Part shown: in pieces, positions 18,714 through 30,000 of the stretch
Position numbering within the stretch: the stretch's first letter is position 1
Layout of the letters: every line of letters starts with the position of its first letter
DNA from: Theodoxus fluviatilis
Lineage: Eukaryota; Mollusca; Gastropoda; Cycloneritida; Neritidae
DNA: 37,500 nt
NCBI GenBank assembly: GCA_034096865.1
Contig: JAWQFJ010000465.1
Coordinates: forward strand, 1-37,500
Direction: 5' to 3'
Made by a program: the position numbers and the translations under genes
The notes under the pieces: generated by a model
The model's input: only the letters and a program-made list of their open reading frames with translations
What the model was told of the DNA's origin: nothing
Database searches by the model: none

Positions 18714-18880
18714 TTCGAAAACAGCTTGTACTGACGTGGAGTTTTCTGACTTCCGTTTTCCATCATCTCTTCAAGTATTTGAAAATATTTTGACTTTGGC
18801 ATTAGGTGTTTTTCCTTTTTGGCGTACTTTTGAAAGAGTAACCGATTAAATCGGACTTCTACCAATTCTGTTTCCTCCAT
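18714..18880 (-). pseudogene. Ginger-like transposase remnant, exon 1
   Basis: The minus strand encodes MEETELVEVRFNRLLFQKYA, then the segment SKYFQILEEMMENGSQKTPR and QYKLFSK. This resembles the N-terminus of KRBA2/Ginger-type transposases. It ends at a strong donor, TCGAA|GTAAGT, in phase 2. Exon 2 at 18323 completes the split Lys codon with its first G. Upstream in-frame methionines exist to 18949; I chose 18880 because similarity begins nearby. Confidence 0.55.
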
Positions 18881-18987
18881 TGCTACCCTCAACATTGAGA
18901 GCAACGTCACAATGGAACTAGCATTATACTGAAAGTGAACTCCAATCACTCCAAACTCAGCGAAAAGGGGAAAAAGTTAAAGAGACA

Positions 18988-19480
18988 ATGTATGTATGTA
19001 TGTATTTTGGCTCTTATATAGCGCCAATCTCACACCCAAAGGCATGCTCAAGGCGTTCAACACGTTCACCCTTTGAATAAAAGAGTTTTTAGCTGTGACT
19101 TGAAAGTCTGTATTGAAGGAGATTTCCTCAGTCTGTCTGGGATATCGTTCCAGAGTTTTGGTCCAGCATAAGAGAATGCTCTCTCCCCAGATCTCTTGGT
19201 GTTGTAGCGTGGCACATGGAGTAATGACTGCGCCGAAGATCTGAGATCCCTCACAGGCTTATAAGTCTTGAGGAGCTCAACCAGATACAGCGGGGCCAAA
19301 CCATTGACGCACTTGAACACATGACACAGTGTTTTGAACACAATACGTTGGTGGACAGGCAGCCAGTGTAGCTCTCGAAGGATGGGTGTTATGTGAGAAC
19401 GACTAGGTGGACGTTTCACTATACGTGCTGCGGTGTTCTGCACCTGTTGAAGTCTTCGGAGATATTCTTGGGTTTCACCT
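18988..19480 (-). mobile_element. 5'-truncated LINE nested in the Ginger-like element
   Basis: The minus strand encodes about 130 residues of LINE RT C-terminus: RRLQQVQNTAARIV, ITPILRELHWLPVHQRIVFK, GERAFSYAGPKLWNDIPDRL and FKSQLKTLLF, with a stop near 19066. Its 3' UTR contains GCGCTATATAAGAGCCAAAA and ends in (ATAC)n at 18988-19005, typical of CR1/L2-like LINEs. No catalytic RT box or endonuclease remains. It lies inside the TIRs of the Ginger-like element, so it inserted later. Confidence 0.85.
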
Positions 19481-19820
19481 AGCAGAGAGAGACTCACATA
19501 AGAGAAACTCACAATAAATTAAGACCAGCTATGTAGAAACAAACTCTAATCACTCAGAACTCCGGGAAAAAACTAACTATAAATTAATGCAAGGCAGGCT
19601 ATGTAAAAACAGACAACGTCTCAGGTCACACATGGAAGAAACTCACTAAAAATTCATGCACGGCAGAATATATAAAAACAGACAAGGTCAGAACAACCCG
19701 TTTTGCCTAACAATCAGGCAAAACGGGAAATTTGTACAAGTAGTTTTTAGTCATTTCCTGATAATGCCTAACAGTCAGGCAAAACGGGAAATTTGTACAA
19801 GTAGTTTTTAGTCATTTCCT

Positions 19821-19942
19821 GATAATGCCTGAAAATTTTCAGTCATTACCGGTATTGCCTGATCAAACCAGGGATTTACCGTGAATGCCTAAACTTTCAG
19901 GCATTCTCGGAGAATGCCTGATTTCCCGATTTGACTGTAACA
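19821..19942 (-). repeat. Right terminal inverted repeat of the Ginger-like element
   Basis: This is the inverted partner of 17489-17610, ending TTGACTGTAACA and followed by the TATA duplication. Just inside it (about 19710-19830) a 61-bp subterminal segment containing GGCAAAACGGGAAATTTGTA is tandemly duplicated. That segment is not present at the left end. Confidence 0.9.
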
Positions 19943-20221
19943 TATACACTATGTTTGGGGTTAATAAATGGTAGTGTGTACTTGCAGGCATTTTCCATTA
20001 GTAAGGTGCAGATCATTAGCAGAAAGGGTTTGATATTCTCACCATCTTTGTGTGCATGATAATGATGAGCAAATTTAAGCTATTGCCTAAATGAGTTGAG
20101 TAACAGTTTCTCTAATACAGTTAGATGTTTATTCCTTGCATGACATACTAGCTCTTAGTGCAGGAAGTAAGAAATGCCATCCCAGGATCTCCATCTATTG
20201 AAATTGCATTCAAGGTAAATT

Positions 20222-20600
20222 GTGGGTTTCTGTGGCCCAGTGGTTAGAGCACATGACCTGCAGTTGTTTGTGGCTAGTGTGCGCGGCGTTCCAAGCTGTG
20301 CATCCCTGACTTGCATCCTTGAGCAAGACGTTTCACTCGTATTGCTTCTCTCCACCCAGCAGCAAAACCAAGTACCTCTGAGGTCAAAGATGGCAGGCAC
20401 TATTACCCTCGTATGCAGCTGTGAGCTAGCATCTGGTTGGAATACTCCTGAGAGAGTGGGGTTGGTGCTGGTACTTGACTGTGTCATATCTGTTACTCTG
20501 CTAGTCATCAGGTGCCAGTGAAAGATTGATCGAGCAGCCCTGTGATCAAGGGGTAAAGATGTTGAGCAATTTAATACCCTGACATTGGTGATATGTTTGC
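20222..20600 (+). mobile_element. tRNA-derived SINE, copy A
   Basis: The head, GTTTCTGTGGCCCAGTGG then TTAGAGCAC, contains a Pol III A-box match (TGGCCCAGTGG) as in Leu/Ser-type tRNAs. A weak B-box-like region follows. The body contains GAGCAAGACGTTTCACTCGT and ATTGCTTCTC, and the distal part GATCGAGCAGCCCTGTGATC. It aligns with the inverted copy at 21110-21338 but has about 150 extra internal bases. Confidence 0.65.
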
Positions 20601-21009
20601 TATAGAAAACCTCACCGTCACCTTTACTTTTTAATAAAGGTAAAGATCAGAAACATCAGTGGGCAGGAAGTATAGGCTGAGACGTTGGTATTCTTTTGGT
20701 ACTCCGTTGGGTTAGTATGTTCGCACCAGAGGCCCAGCGTTGTGCCTATGTAATTTTCAAGGGTGCAAAGTCTTGTTGCACCAACGTCGACATCCCATGT
20801 TGGCCCAGCGTTTGGTGTACATGTATATATTAGCACCACGTAGGCCCAACATGTGCTTGCTGTCTTGGTAGTTGGCTTGATTTTGCAAAACAATTGTTTA
20901 CCCATTCAAACTGCCGCCCCACCCTACAAAGCTTGGAATGGAAGCGCTCGTGGCTAGCTGCAAACATTATTAACTCCCTAAGGTTCACGTGAGAGGTGTG
21001 CATCACTGG

Positions 21010-21011
<2 letters not shown>
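20601..21011. other. Spacer between SINE copies
   Basis: No gene is visible. Two loosely similar GTTGGCCCAGCGTT / AGGCCCAGCGTTGT motifs occur at 20727-20815. They faintly recall the GGCCAAC-type blocks near 17040-17400, but the match is too weak to define a family. Confidence 0.35.

Positions 21012-21089
<78 letters not shown>
21012..21089. repeat. (AT)n microsatellite
   Basis: About 39 (AT) units with one ACAC interruption, located at the 3' end of the inverted SINE copy B. Confidence 0.95.
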
Positions 21090-21092
<3 letters not shown>

Positions 21093-21109
21093 TTTGAAAA
21101 AGGAAAGAT

Positions 21110-21338
21110 GTGGTTTTATAGAGTGCCCTATCTTCCATGCCTGGGTCTCAGACTACTTCACACTTTACTCCTTAATCACTGGGCTGCTCGATCAATTGCC
21201 CCTGGGTGGGGAGAAGCAATACAAGATAAGCACCTTGCTCGAGGATGCTACTCTGGGATCCGAATGCTGCACCACTCCGCTTGCTACAATTAAATGACTG
21301 CAGGTCCAGTGTGCAAACCACTCGGCCACAGAAATGCC
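21110..21338 (-). mobile_element. tRNA-derived SINE, copy B (inverted, internally deleted)
   Basis: Read on the minus strand it begins GGCATTTCTGTGGCCGAGTG, giving the A-box TGGCCGAGTGG, then a B-box-like ATTCGGATCCC. It continues with GAGCAAGGTGCTTATC, ATTGCTTCTCCCCACCCAG and GATCGAGCAGCCCAGTGATT. Compared with copy A, about 150 bases are missing between the CCACCCAG and GATCGAGCAGCCC segments. Confidence 0.65.
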
Positions 21339-21741
21339 AAACTAATTGGCCATCACGGCCTATCTTTCTGCAAACAACACCGAGCTATGCAGATGAAATC
21401 GATTCGAGATCTACAATAATTATCATCTCTGGTTTCCTGTTGCACATTATGCATAAATTTAAAAAAAATAGTGAAACTATACATGGAGCTTCCTCTAAAA
21501 TACTATTTCAAAATTACCGGTACTGTCAATCCTTTCCTTTACAGAGTCCTAAAAAGTCATCTGCTCAAAAAACAAAGCACACAGCCTTCCTTTTTCTTTT
21601 AATTATTTCTTCCTACATTTTCATATGTACCTGTAGAGTGAGAAGAAGAAAAAAAGGGGCAGGAGGAAGGGGGAGGTAGAGAGAGAGAGACAAAGAGAGA
21701 CGCAGAGAGAGACAGAGACAAAGACAGAAAGAGACAGAGAG

Positions 21742-23822
21742 AACGAACGAACGAACGATTTATTGAATAGGCCTCCAGCCTATTTCAAATACATATTTTG
21801 CATATACATGCATAAAAGCATGTGGATATCCGCAACAATGTACAGATGATTAAATTAGCCATAAAGATAAAAGTCGTTGAATTCCGGTGAGTTTTCAGCA
21901 CACACTTCGTTGGAATGCTTTATTTAAAAAAATACTCGTGGCTCTGCTAAATTTCTCGCTGTCATTACTCAAAAGGGTTTTGAGACAGTTTTCATTGGGC
22001 GAAATATTTGGAAACAGATACCGTTCTCGTTGGTCCTGCAGTGCAAGACATTCCAACAATTAGTGAGATTCATTCTCATCTGCTTCTCTGCACAATGGAC
22101 AAAGTATTTCACACGAATGTGTTACATATCTTTGTTTATGAATGTACAAATCTGTAATACCCATCCTAAATCGAACCAACATGTCCTTAAACACTTTCTT
22201 ATCAATAGGCCTACTATATGCTGCACTCTTCTCTTGCAATATCCTGTTGTACTGGGGTTCTCCTATAGCTTGAGCCGGGATGTCGAAGTTCACAAACGCT
22301 GGTGGTCATTTTCTATAAACTTTATTCATGCACTGATCGCTACACAGTGGTGAAAATCAGTAAACAGTAATCGTAGTAACAACTTCACTCTACACGCAGT
22401 GCCGCAGAGGACTCACTCCTTACAAAGGAGGACTCGTTTATCCTCTAGTTAAGCTCTCACTTTAACTCTGTCGTATCTGCTCTCTCGTGTTTGTGCTTGT
22501 CGGGCTTATTTTCCCTCTATACAGGTTCCAGACACTTCCAGAAAAAGCGTATGTTCTACTCCACTGCCTGGAAATTTCAAGAATGACGTCACGTGACACA
22601 GTCAAGACAAAATAGCCCGACTCGACCACGTGACTGGGCAACGACCTAACGGAGAGACCGATGTAAACAAACCGATTGCGCTACGATCTTCTTGTACGAT
22701 CTAGAACCTTCACAACATATGCAAGTAATTTTCCACAGCACAGTCACCCTTAATTTCTTTATTGAAGAAATATCTATAATGTTATTTAGATCACATTTTC
22801 GTCATGAAATGAAAGACTCAATCATTTTATCCCTCATGTTCTTTACAAAGACACGCTCGTTTTCAACGCACTGATTCAACCAAACATTTTCGTAATTGAA
22901 TGTTGCCAGCACATCCTTTATCCTCGTAGCCCATGTAGTGTAGAGGTGGCTGGTTACGCATCATGTGATACACTTTCCTTGGTAGTCTATCACTTTTCAT
23001 TCATAAAATCTTTAGCCAATACTTGATACTCCTTAGAGTGGCATTTATGTACACAGGAAAGCGTCCAGTATATCTATCACCGTAGCACATTAAATTGGGG
23101 GCTCGAGACGATACATTAAAAATGATTTGGTTGCTTGCAAATTAACACTTTCAATACCTCCACAATCATTGACACCCCCTTATTTCGGCTCCATATAACA
23201 AGACTTGTTGAATCTGTGCGTCAAACAGTTTGAAATACACATGAGATAATTTCTTTAAGGTTCTGTTCATGAGACAGAGAGGGCAGATTTTTACCCTGCA
23301 AGCTACGTCAGACTGATCGACACGCGTACAGAGTTTTGCAGTGAACTTAATCCTATTCACTACTTATTCACATTTATTCACTACTTCAAGTTCCTCTTCA
23401 CCAACATGCCATGTCTCGGGAGAACCTATGTAACCTCCAGATTGAAAGACGACAGCTTTCGTTTTCATGACATTGATAGTAAAACCCAATTTGTCGGAAG
23501 ATTCTTTTAAAAAGTTCAGCTGGTTTTGTATTTCCATTGCCGTATCTGAGAAAACTACATCATCTGCAAAAAGCAGTATACATTAATCTGGTGAATTAGG
23601 CATGAGTTAAACACCATGTTTGGCGTTTTCTGAAACTTCATCTACTGACGAATTAATCATAATTGTGAACAAAAGAGGACTAATTTTGCAACCCTGTTTC
23701 AATCCCACAAAACTCTCACAGAACTGCGACTGCCCCTGTGCTCCGCAAACGCAGTATTGCACTGACTCGTACATCGCTTGGAGAATTCTGAGTAATTTCA
23801 CTTGCACACCGTGTTGTCGAAG
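21742..23822 (-). mobile_element. Degenerate LINE (I/Nimb-like), 5'-truncated, minus strand
   Basis: Minus-strand reading in order gives: RT block SFVGLKQGCKISPLLFTIMI (from ~23728), catalytic box CILLFADDVVFSDTA (near 23575), NQLNFLKESSDKLGF, thumb-like LFDAQIQQVLLYGAEI (near 23200), and FKDMLVRFRMGITDLYIHKQ with a terminal zinc-finger-like CPLCREADENESH (near 22075). The 3' end has AATAAATCGTTCGTTC, a (CGTT)n tail. Many stops and frameshifts interrupt it. A 420-bp LTR-like insertion (22296-22715) splits it. The 5' truncation abuts a GA-rich microsatellite at 23820. Confidence 0.8.
22296..22715 (-). mobile_element. LTR-like insertion (possible solo LTR) within the minus-strand LINE
   Basis: This ~413-bp unit interrupts LINE homology and is flanked by 7-bp direct repeats, TTCACAA at 22289-22295 and 22709-22715. 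On the minus strand it starts GGTTCTAGATCGTACAAG and has an AATAAA (22321-22326) near its 3' end, as an LTR would. It has no coding capacity and no obvious inverted repeats. A 7-bp duplication is longer than usual for LTR elements, so a SINE or MITE is an alternative. The LINE side just left of it may also belong to the insertion. Confidence 0.4.
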
Positions 23823-24155
23823 GAGAGACAGAGAAAGAGAGAGAGAGAGAAACACAAAGAGAGAGAGACATACAGAGACAGACACAGACAACTAGAAAGA
23901 CACAGAGAGAGAGAGACAGACAGACAGAGCGAGAGAGAGATAGACAGACAGACACACACGCACACACACATATACACACACACAGACACACACGCACAGA
24001 CACACACACACACACACACACACATACAGAGGCAGACAGACAGACAGACAGACACGCAGACAGACACACAGATAGGCAGACAGACAGACACACAGACTGA
24101 CACACAGACAGACACACAGACAGACAGAAACACAGACAGACACAAAGACAGACAA
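23820..24155. repeat. Compound purine-rich microsatellite
   Basis: Mixed GA, GACA and (CA)n repeats, for example (CACA) at 23952-24024 and (CAGA)n to 24150. Long frames on both strands here are repeat artefacts. Confidence 0.95.
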
Positions 24156-24810
<655 letters not shown>

Positions 24811-24829
24811 ACACATATATATGATCACA

Positions 24830-25660
24830 TATACACCACCAACATCCATCTGGTACAAAGCACTCGGGTGCCAAGAATAGGCATTAGTGATCATTTTCCA
24901 ATTATCTGCTCATTGCACGCTAAACTCTCCAAGAGCAAAAAACGCGATCATTCATATCTGACCTATAGATCGTTCAAAAACTTTGATGCCAAAACCTTTT
25001 GTTCTGACCTCCAAAAGACACCCTTCCATGAAGTCCAATATCACACCGATCCAAACTGTGCACTTCAGCTTTGGTACAACATATTTCTAGGAGTAATTAA
25101 CCAACACGTTCCGATCACACGAAAACGCGTGCGTCATCCAACGCTGCCACCATGGTTAACCAAGGAAGTAATGCAAGCAATGTCCCTCAGGAAAAGTGCC
25201 CACATATCGCATCACACATCAATTATGCATCAACATTGCGGGATAACTGTAGTGAAGCTAATTTGAAGAGATCTTTAATTCACTATACAGAAAAGCTTCT
25301 AAGCTTATGGTCCCAAATAAGTCTCTCAGCACTGAAAAGAAAATGGAAATGCTTGACATTTTGCCTCTCCATAAGCATCTGCAGCTCAATAAGTGTGTGC
25401 TTGTGAAAAAGATAAAAGATGGCCGAACACCAGAATATCTAACCAAACTATCTGAGCAGTCATCATTCAGAGGACATGACAAATTTCTCCTGCCTCAGCC
25501 TCGCATCGATTTGTTCAAATCGAGCCTATTTTACTCTGGGGCTGCTCTGTGGAATACACTGCCTGGTGACATAAAATGTATCAAGTCTTTGCCTATGTTC
25601 AAAGACAAAATTCGCACTATTCTCAGGCATCATCCTATGACGTAGTTTTTGACACTTTCA
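24830..25660 (+). mobile_element. LINE with endonuclease tail joined to RT C-terminus (internal deletion)
   Basis: The first part (24830-25217) reads RVPRIGISDHFPIICSL, where SDH (24886-24894) is the C-terminal motif of an APE-type endonuclease, then LTYRSFKNFD and LPPWLTKEVMQAMSLRKSAH. At about 25218 it jumps, with a frame change, to INYASTLRDNCSEANLKR. After another frame change it reads LSTEKKMEMLDILPLHKHLQ, TPEYLTKL and PRIDLFKSSLFYSGAALWNT, with the stop at 25643-25645. That is the extreme C-terminus of the RT ORF. The entire RT palm and fingers are missing between. This is an inactive CR1/L2-like copy. Confidence 0.8.
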
Positions 25661-26000
25661 TCAGACATCTATAGGCAGTGGAACGGCTAAGTGTGTATGT
25701 CCTATATTGTCCATTTTTCATATATGCTTACTTCAGGCCACCCCTGGCTGAACTATTGGAGGGGTTCCGGCTAAATTGGGGGTGGAGAAGTAGGGGAGGG
25801 AGTGTACATCAAAAGGCTTAATTGGCCTACATGTATGTTATTTGTTTTAACATTTGGATGTTTAGAAAGTTGTTTTTATGTATATAAGTCATTGTAGTTA
25901 CGTCAAGTTCCATATTTGAATTTTGCTTCTCTGGTACACTATCTACCCATTTTAGTATGCTTAAGAAATCGTACGTGTATAGTTCTTGCGATAATTAGAC
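25661..26000 (+). other. LINE 3' UTR / unique sequence
   Basis: Following the RT stop, this segment (CAGGCCACCCCTGGCTGAAC, GTACATCAAAAGGCTTAATT) is probably the LINE 3' UTR. It has no clear terminal repeat before the CT-rich tract. No gene is seen. Confidence 0.4.
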
Positions 26001-26364
<364 letters not shown>

Positions 26365-26444
26365 ACCACACAGGAATATTTTGCCTAGAGGGCTGAATGT
26401 AAGAAAGGCACTACTGCCTAATTCACTACCCTTGTAAAGTAAAG

Positions 26445-26450
<6 letters not shown>

Positions 26451-26524
<74 letters not shown>

Positions 26525-26532
26525 CTCGATCT

Positions 26533-26596
<64 letters not shown>
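26451..26596. repeat. (CT)n followed by (GT)n
   Basis: (CT)n at 26451-26520, CGATCT interruptions, then (GT)n at 26536-26596. Just before it, CTACCCTTGTAAAGTAAAG (26425-26443) looks like a small LINE 3' tail fragment. Confidence 0.93.
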
Positions 26597-26598
<2 letters not shown>

Positions 26599-26911
26599 AA
26601 GATTTGTTTGGTGTCTGTTCTGTAGTTATCTTCCTTCACAGCTCTTTGAATTATCATCTCCCTTGCCCTGTGTACTTGCTCTCTAGCGGAATTTGACACC
26701 ATTTTCCTTCTGTACTGAAGACTAAGGGGAAGTAACTGTCGTATTAAAAAAAACGAGATGCATATACGCAAAAGAATAGAAGTTACAACTTCTGATTATT
26801 TTAAACACTAATTAATGATTGAATAAATATTTTCTGCTTTGTTTTGGTGCGTTTGCGTTGAAAATATGCGATGTGCAGGGGTCGCACTTTTGGGTACTCG
26901 AGTTTGCGATC

Positions 26912-26919
26912 ATAAATAG
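26912..26919 (+). promoter_or_regulatory. TATA-like box upstream of GST omega exon 1
   Basis: ATAAATAG lies 92 bases before the GST omega start codon. That would allow a start site near 26942 and a short leader. The match is modest and the sequence is the only support. Confidence 0.3.
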
Positions 26920-27010
26920 TGAGGAGCCAGGGCTCATGCGACACTACTACGTCCTGCATCTGACGACGTGCAGGTTCAGCCGTTTCTACCACTCCTGCAG
27001 TCCAGTCAAC

Positions 27011-27038
27011 ATGGTGACCGAAAAATCGTTTGCAGCAG
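27011..27038 (+). CDS. GSTO: GST omega exon 1
   Basis: It encodes MVTEKSFAA plus the first base of Gly10. The start context is TCAACATGG, with A at -3 and G at +4. The donor is GCAG|GTAGTG. The frame is open upstream to 26819, but this Met gives the usual omega N-terminal length. Because the exon is only 28 coding bases, the call rests on start context, phase and fit with exon 2. Confidence 0.7.
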
Positions 27039-30000
27039 GTAGTGTCAGTGTGTGTTAACTTGTCATCATGTTGCATGTTTGCTGTTATACGTGTTGCTGT
27101 TTACAGTCTGATGTTTGTCGGTCACGTAAAAGAACCGTCCTGTGGCCAGTGGGTGTGAGTGTGTCATTGTGTGCAAGATAGGCTGATAGGAAGAGCAAAA
27201 ACTATATATAAGTATATAGTCAAATTTAGAATCGAGGTCTCGTGCTCAGCTCAGTGAATCTTTTAATGTGCATACGTAGGAGGCCGTGTTTGCCTTGACC
27301 AAAAATGTCTGATCTTGGAGTTATAATAACGAATCGTCAGTTATTGTTAAACAACTCAAAGTTAAACGCCTGATATCAGGCAGTGGATCGAGCTGTCCAT
27401 TGTCCAAGGCTATGTTTGCTTGCCGACTGGGGCTGTAGGCAAACACGGCCAGATAACAGGCTGAGAACTGCCAAGTCATTGCAGCCTGTACATGGATAGT
27501 GGAAGGGGAAAAGTGCATGTGCTTAGAACAACCAGTTAAAAACCTGTTCGGTCATGATCGTAACTGAGCTGTTGGAGCACAATCAATGGGCCATGATTGT
27601 GGCTTCGTAACCTTGCTAGCATTTGGAACTATCTCAAGATTACCATGCAGCTCAGCCCTGCAGTTTCACTTGTCAGGAAAAATAAACATGAAGATTAGGT
27701 ATCAGTGTCTGTTTTTCCGTTCAGAAATTTTATTAATTAAGCACTCTTCACACAAACAGAAAATTGTATGCAGCAGTTTGAAAATTAAGCTTACTGTTTC
27801 AGGAGATTTTAGTTTTAAATGTTTATATATAAAAAAATAAAAATCTGGATGTTTCATATATTTTTGTAAACAAATTACTGGCAACATCTAAGTGAAATAG
27901 CATTTTGGGGAAAATGTGTAGATGTGGTGAGCAGAGCAGAAGATATGGCTGTCAGAAGTGTAGGAGCTGAAAATAGCGCACTTCCTGCTGTGTGACAGTG
28001 GCTTCTAAACAGTGGCTTCTAAACACTGGACTCCACCAGGCCATGTTTCACAACCTCAGCCTTGCATGTCAGTGGAGTGTGCTAGAGAGGTCTAATTGGC
28101 AGTGCTTCTAAACACTGGACTCCACCAGGCCATGTTTCACAACCTCAGCCTTGCATGTCAGTGGAGTGTGCTAGAGAGGTCTAATTGGCAGTGCTTCTAA
28201 ACACTGGACTCCACCAGGCCATGTTTCACAACCTCAGCCTTGCATGTCAGTGGAGTGTGCTAGAGAGGTCTAATTGGCAGTGCTTCTAAACACTGGACTC
28301 CACCAGGCCATGTTTCACAACCTCAGCCTTGCATGTCAGTGGAGTGTGCTAGAGAGGTCTAATTGGCAGTGCTTCTAAACACTGGACTCCACCAGGCCAT
28401 GTTTCACAACCTCAGCCTTGCATGTCAGTGGAGTGTGCTAGAGAGGTCTAATTGGCAGTGCTTCTAAACACTGGACTCCACCAGGCCATGTTTCACAACC
28501 TCAGCCTTGCATGTCAGTGGAGTGTGCTAGAGAGGTCTAATTGGCAGTGCTTCTAAACACTGGACTCCACCAGGCCATGTTTCACAACCTCAGCCTTGCA
28601 TGTCAGTGGAGTGTGCTAGAGAGGTCTAATTGGCAGTGCTTCTAAACACTGGACTCCACCAGGCCATGTTTCACAACCTCAGCCTTGCATGTCAGTGGAG
28701 TGTGCTAGAGAGGTCTAATTGGCAGTGCTTCTAAACACTGGACTCCACCAGGCCATGTTTCACAACCTCAGCCTTGCATGTCAGTGGAGTGTGCTAGAGA
28801 GGTCTAATTGGCAGTGCCTGCAAAATGAATATTAAGCATGGGTAGAGCTTACCAGCAATTTCCAAACTGCTCCAGAATTCAGAACTGCACTAGAATGTAG
28901 TTGGTAAATGCCTGTCTTTTATTTTTTCTCTTCTTTTTTTGCCCTTTCTCTTAAGACCCTGTACCGCTCAGTACCACCCACCCTGCTCAATCCTGTACCA
29001 CCCATAGCCGTCCAGCCCATGTAGCTGTTACTAGGCAGATTTTTTCTACAAATTGCATAATCTGTACAGGACAGGGGAAGGAAATGCGTGAATAACTTAC
29101 AAGACCTTAAGAGTTCATGATATGTACTTCAAGACAGGATGTTTATACTTATTTGTTGCTTGGAAGGTTTATGACATTTTACTGTCATTGTTTTGTTAAT
29201 TTTTCTTAAAAAGGAATCTGGCTCATTTTGAGCTCAGTTATAGATCCTCAATCGTTGCCATTTGATCGCATGCTTCTGCAACTGATGGCAAAGAAGCGCA
29301 AACAAGTAACTAAATCCATACAGCATCTTAAGGCACAGTCAGCTCTGGAAGAATCATGGAATTCTTCTCTGAGCAGATACTAATATCTGGGTGCAGCTCA
29401 GACTGCAGAATGCATGGAGGAGGTTAGGGCCACTCATGTCAGCTGCCATGTTCCATTTTCACAGCGAGTCTTTGTGTCTGTGCCAGCCCAGTCAGGCAAC
29501 TTCTGCACCCAACCACTTTCCAACGTAATTGACAGTCATTCATTCTCTCACAGTGAATTTGCTGATGACACGCAACTCTACAACTCCACTCATCCCAGTC
29601 AAATCCAACCTCTTCTCTCTGCAAGTGAACTTTGTATTTCTGATGTGAAACAGTGGATGACCCAGAACAAACTCAAACTTAATGATTCAAAGACCGAAGC
29701 TCTCCTGGTTGGCGGTAGAGGCGAATTCGATCAGGCCCTGCAACAAATCATAGGTCAGAGTGAGATAGAATTCTCAAAGTCTGTTAGAAACTTAGGTGTC
29801 ATGTTCGATGATGATCTTTCTATGAGAGTTCATGTGAACAAAGTTTGCCAGTTATCTTACTACGAGTTAAGGAAAATTAGCACTATTCGTCACTATCTTT
29901 CACAACAGGCCACTCAAACCCTTGTCACTTCCCTTGTTCTGTCCCGTCTTGATTATGGAAATTCTCTTCTTGCCGGCATTCCTTACACTCTGCTAAACAA

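Larger units (their letters stand above)
17489..19942 (-). mobile_element. Ginger-like DNA transposon, internally deleted
   Basis: The element is 2454 bp with 122-bp terminal inverted repeats, a perfect 4-bp TATA target duplication (17485-17488 and 19943-19946) and termini TGTTAC...GTAACA. These fit the TGTNR ends and 4-bp duplications known for Ginger transposons. The minus strand carries the two ends of a Ginger/KRBA2-like transposase: an N-terminal segment (exon at 18880-18714) and a Cys-rich C-terminal segment ending at 17945. The integrase core with its catalytic acidic residues is absent. Microsatellites fill the intron, and a LINE 3' end (18988-19480) is nested near the right side. It is a non-autonomous fossil. 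The family assignment is from memory of the protein family plus the termini. Confidence 0.75.

Noticed and set aside
20222..20300. Possible functional tRNA gene
   Set aside because: An A-box is present, but the cloverleaf is not complete. The sequence continues into a SINE body, and an inverted homologous copy exists nearby.
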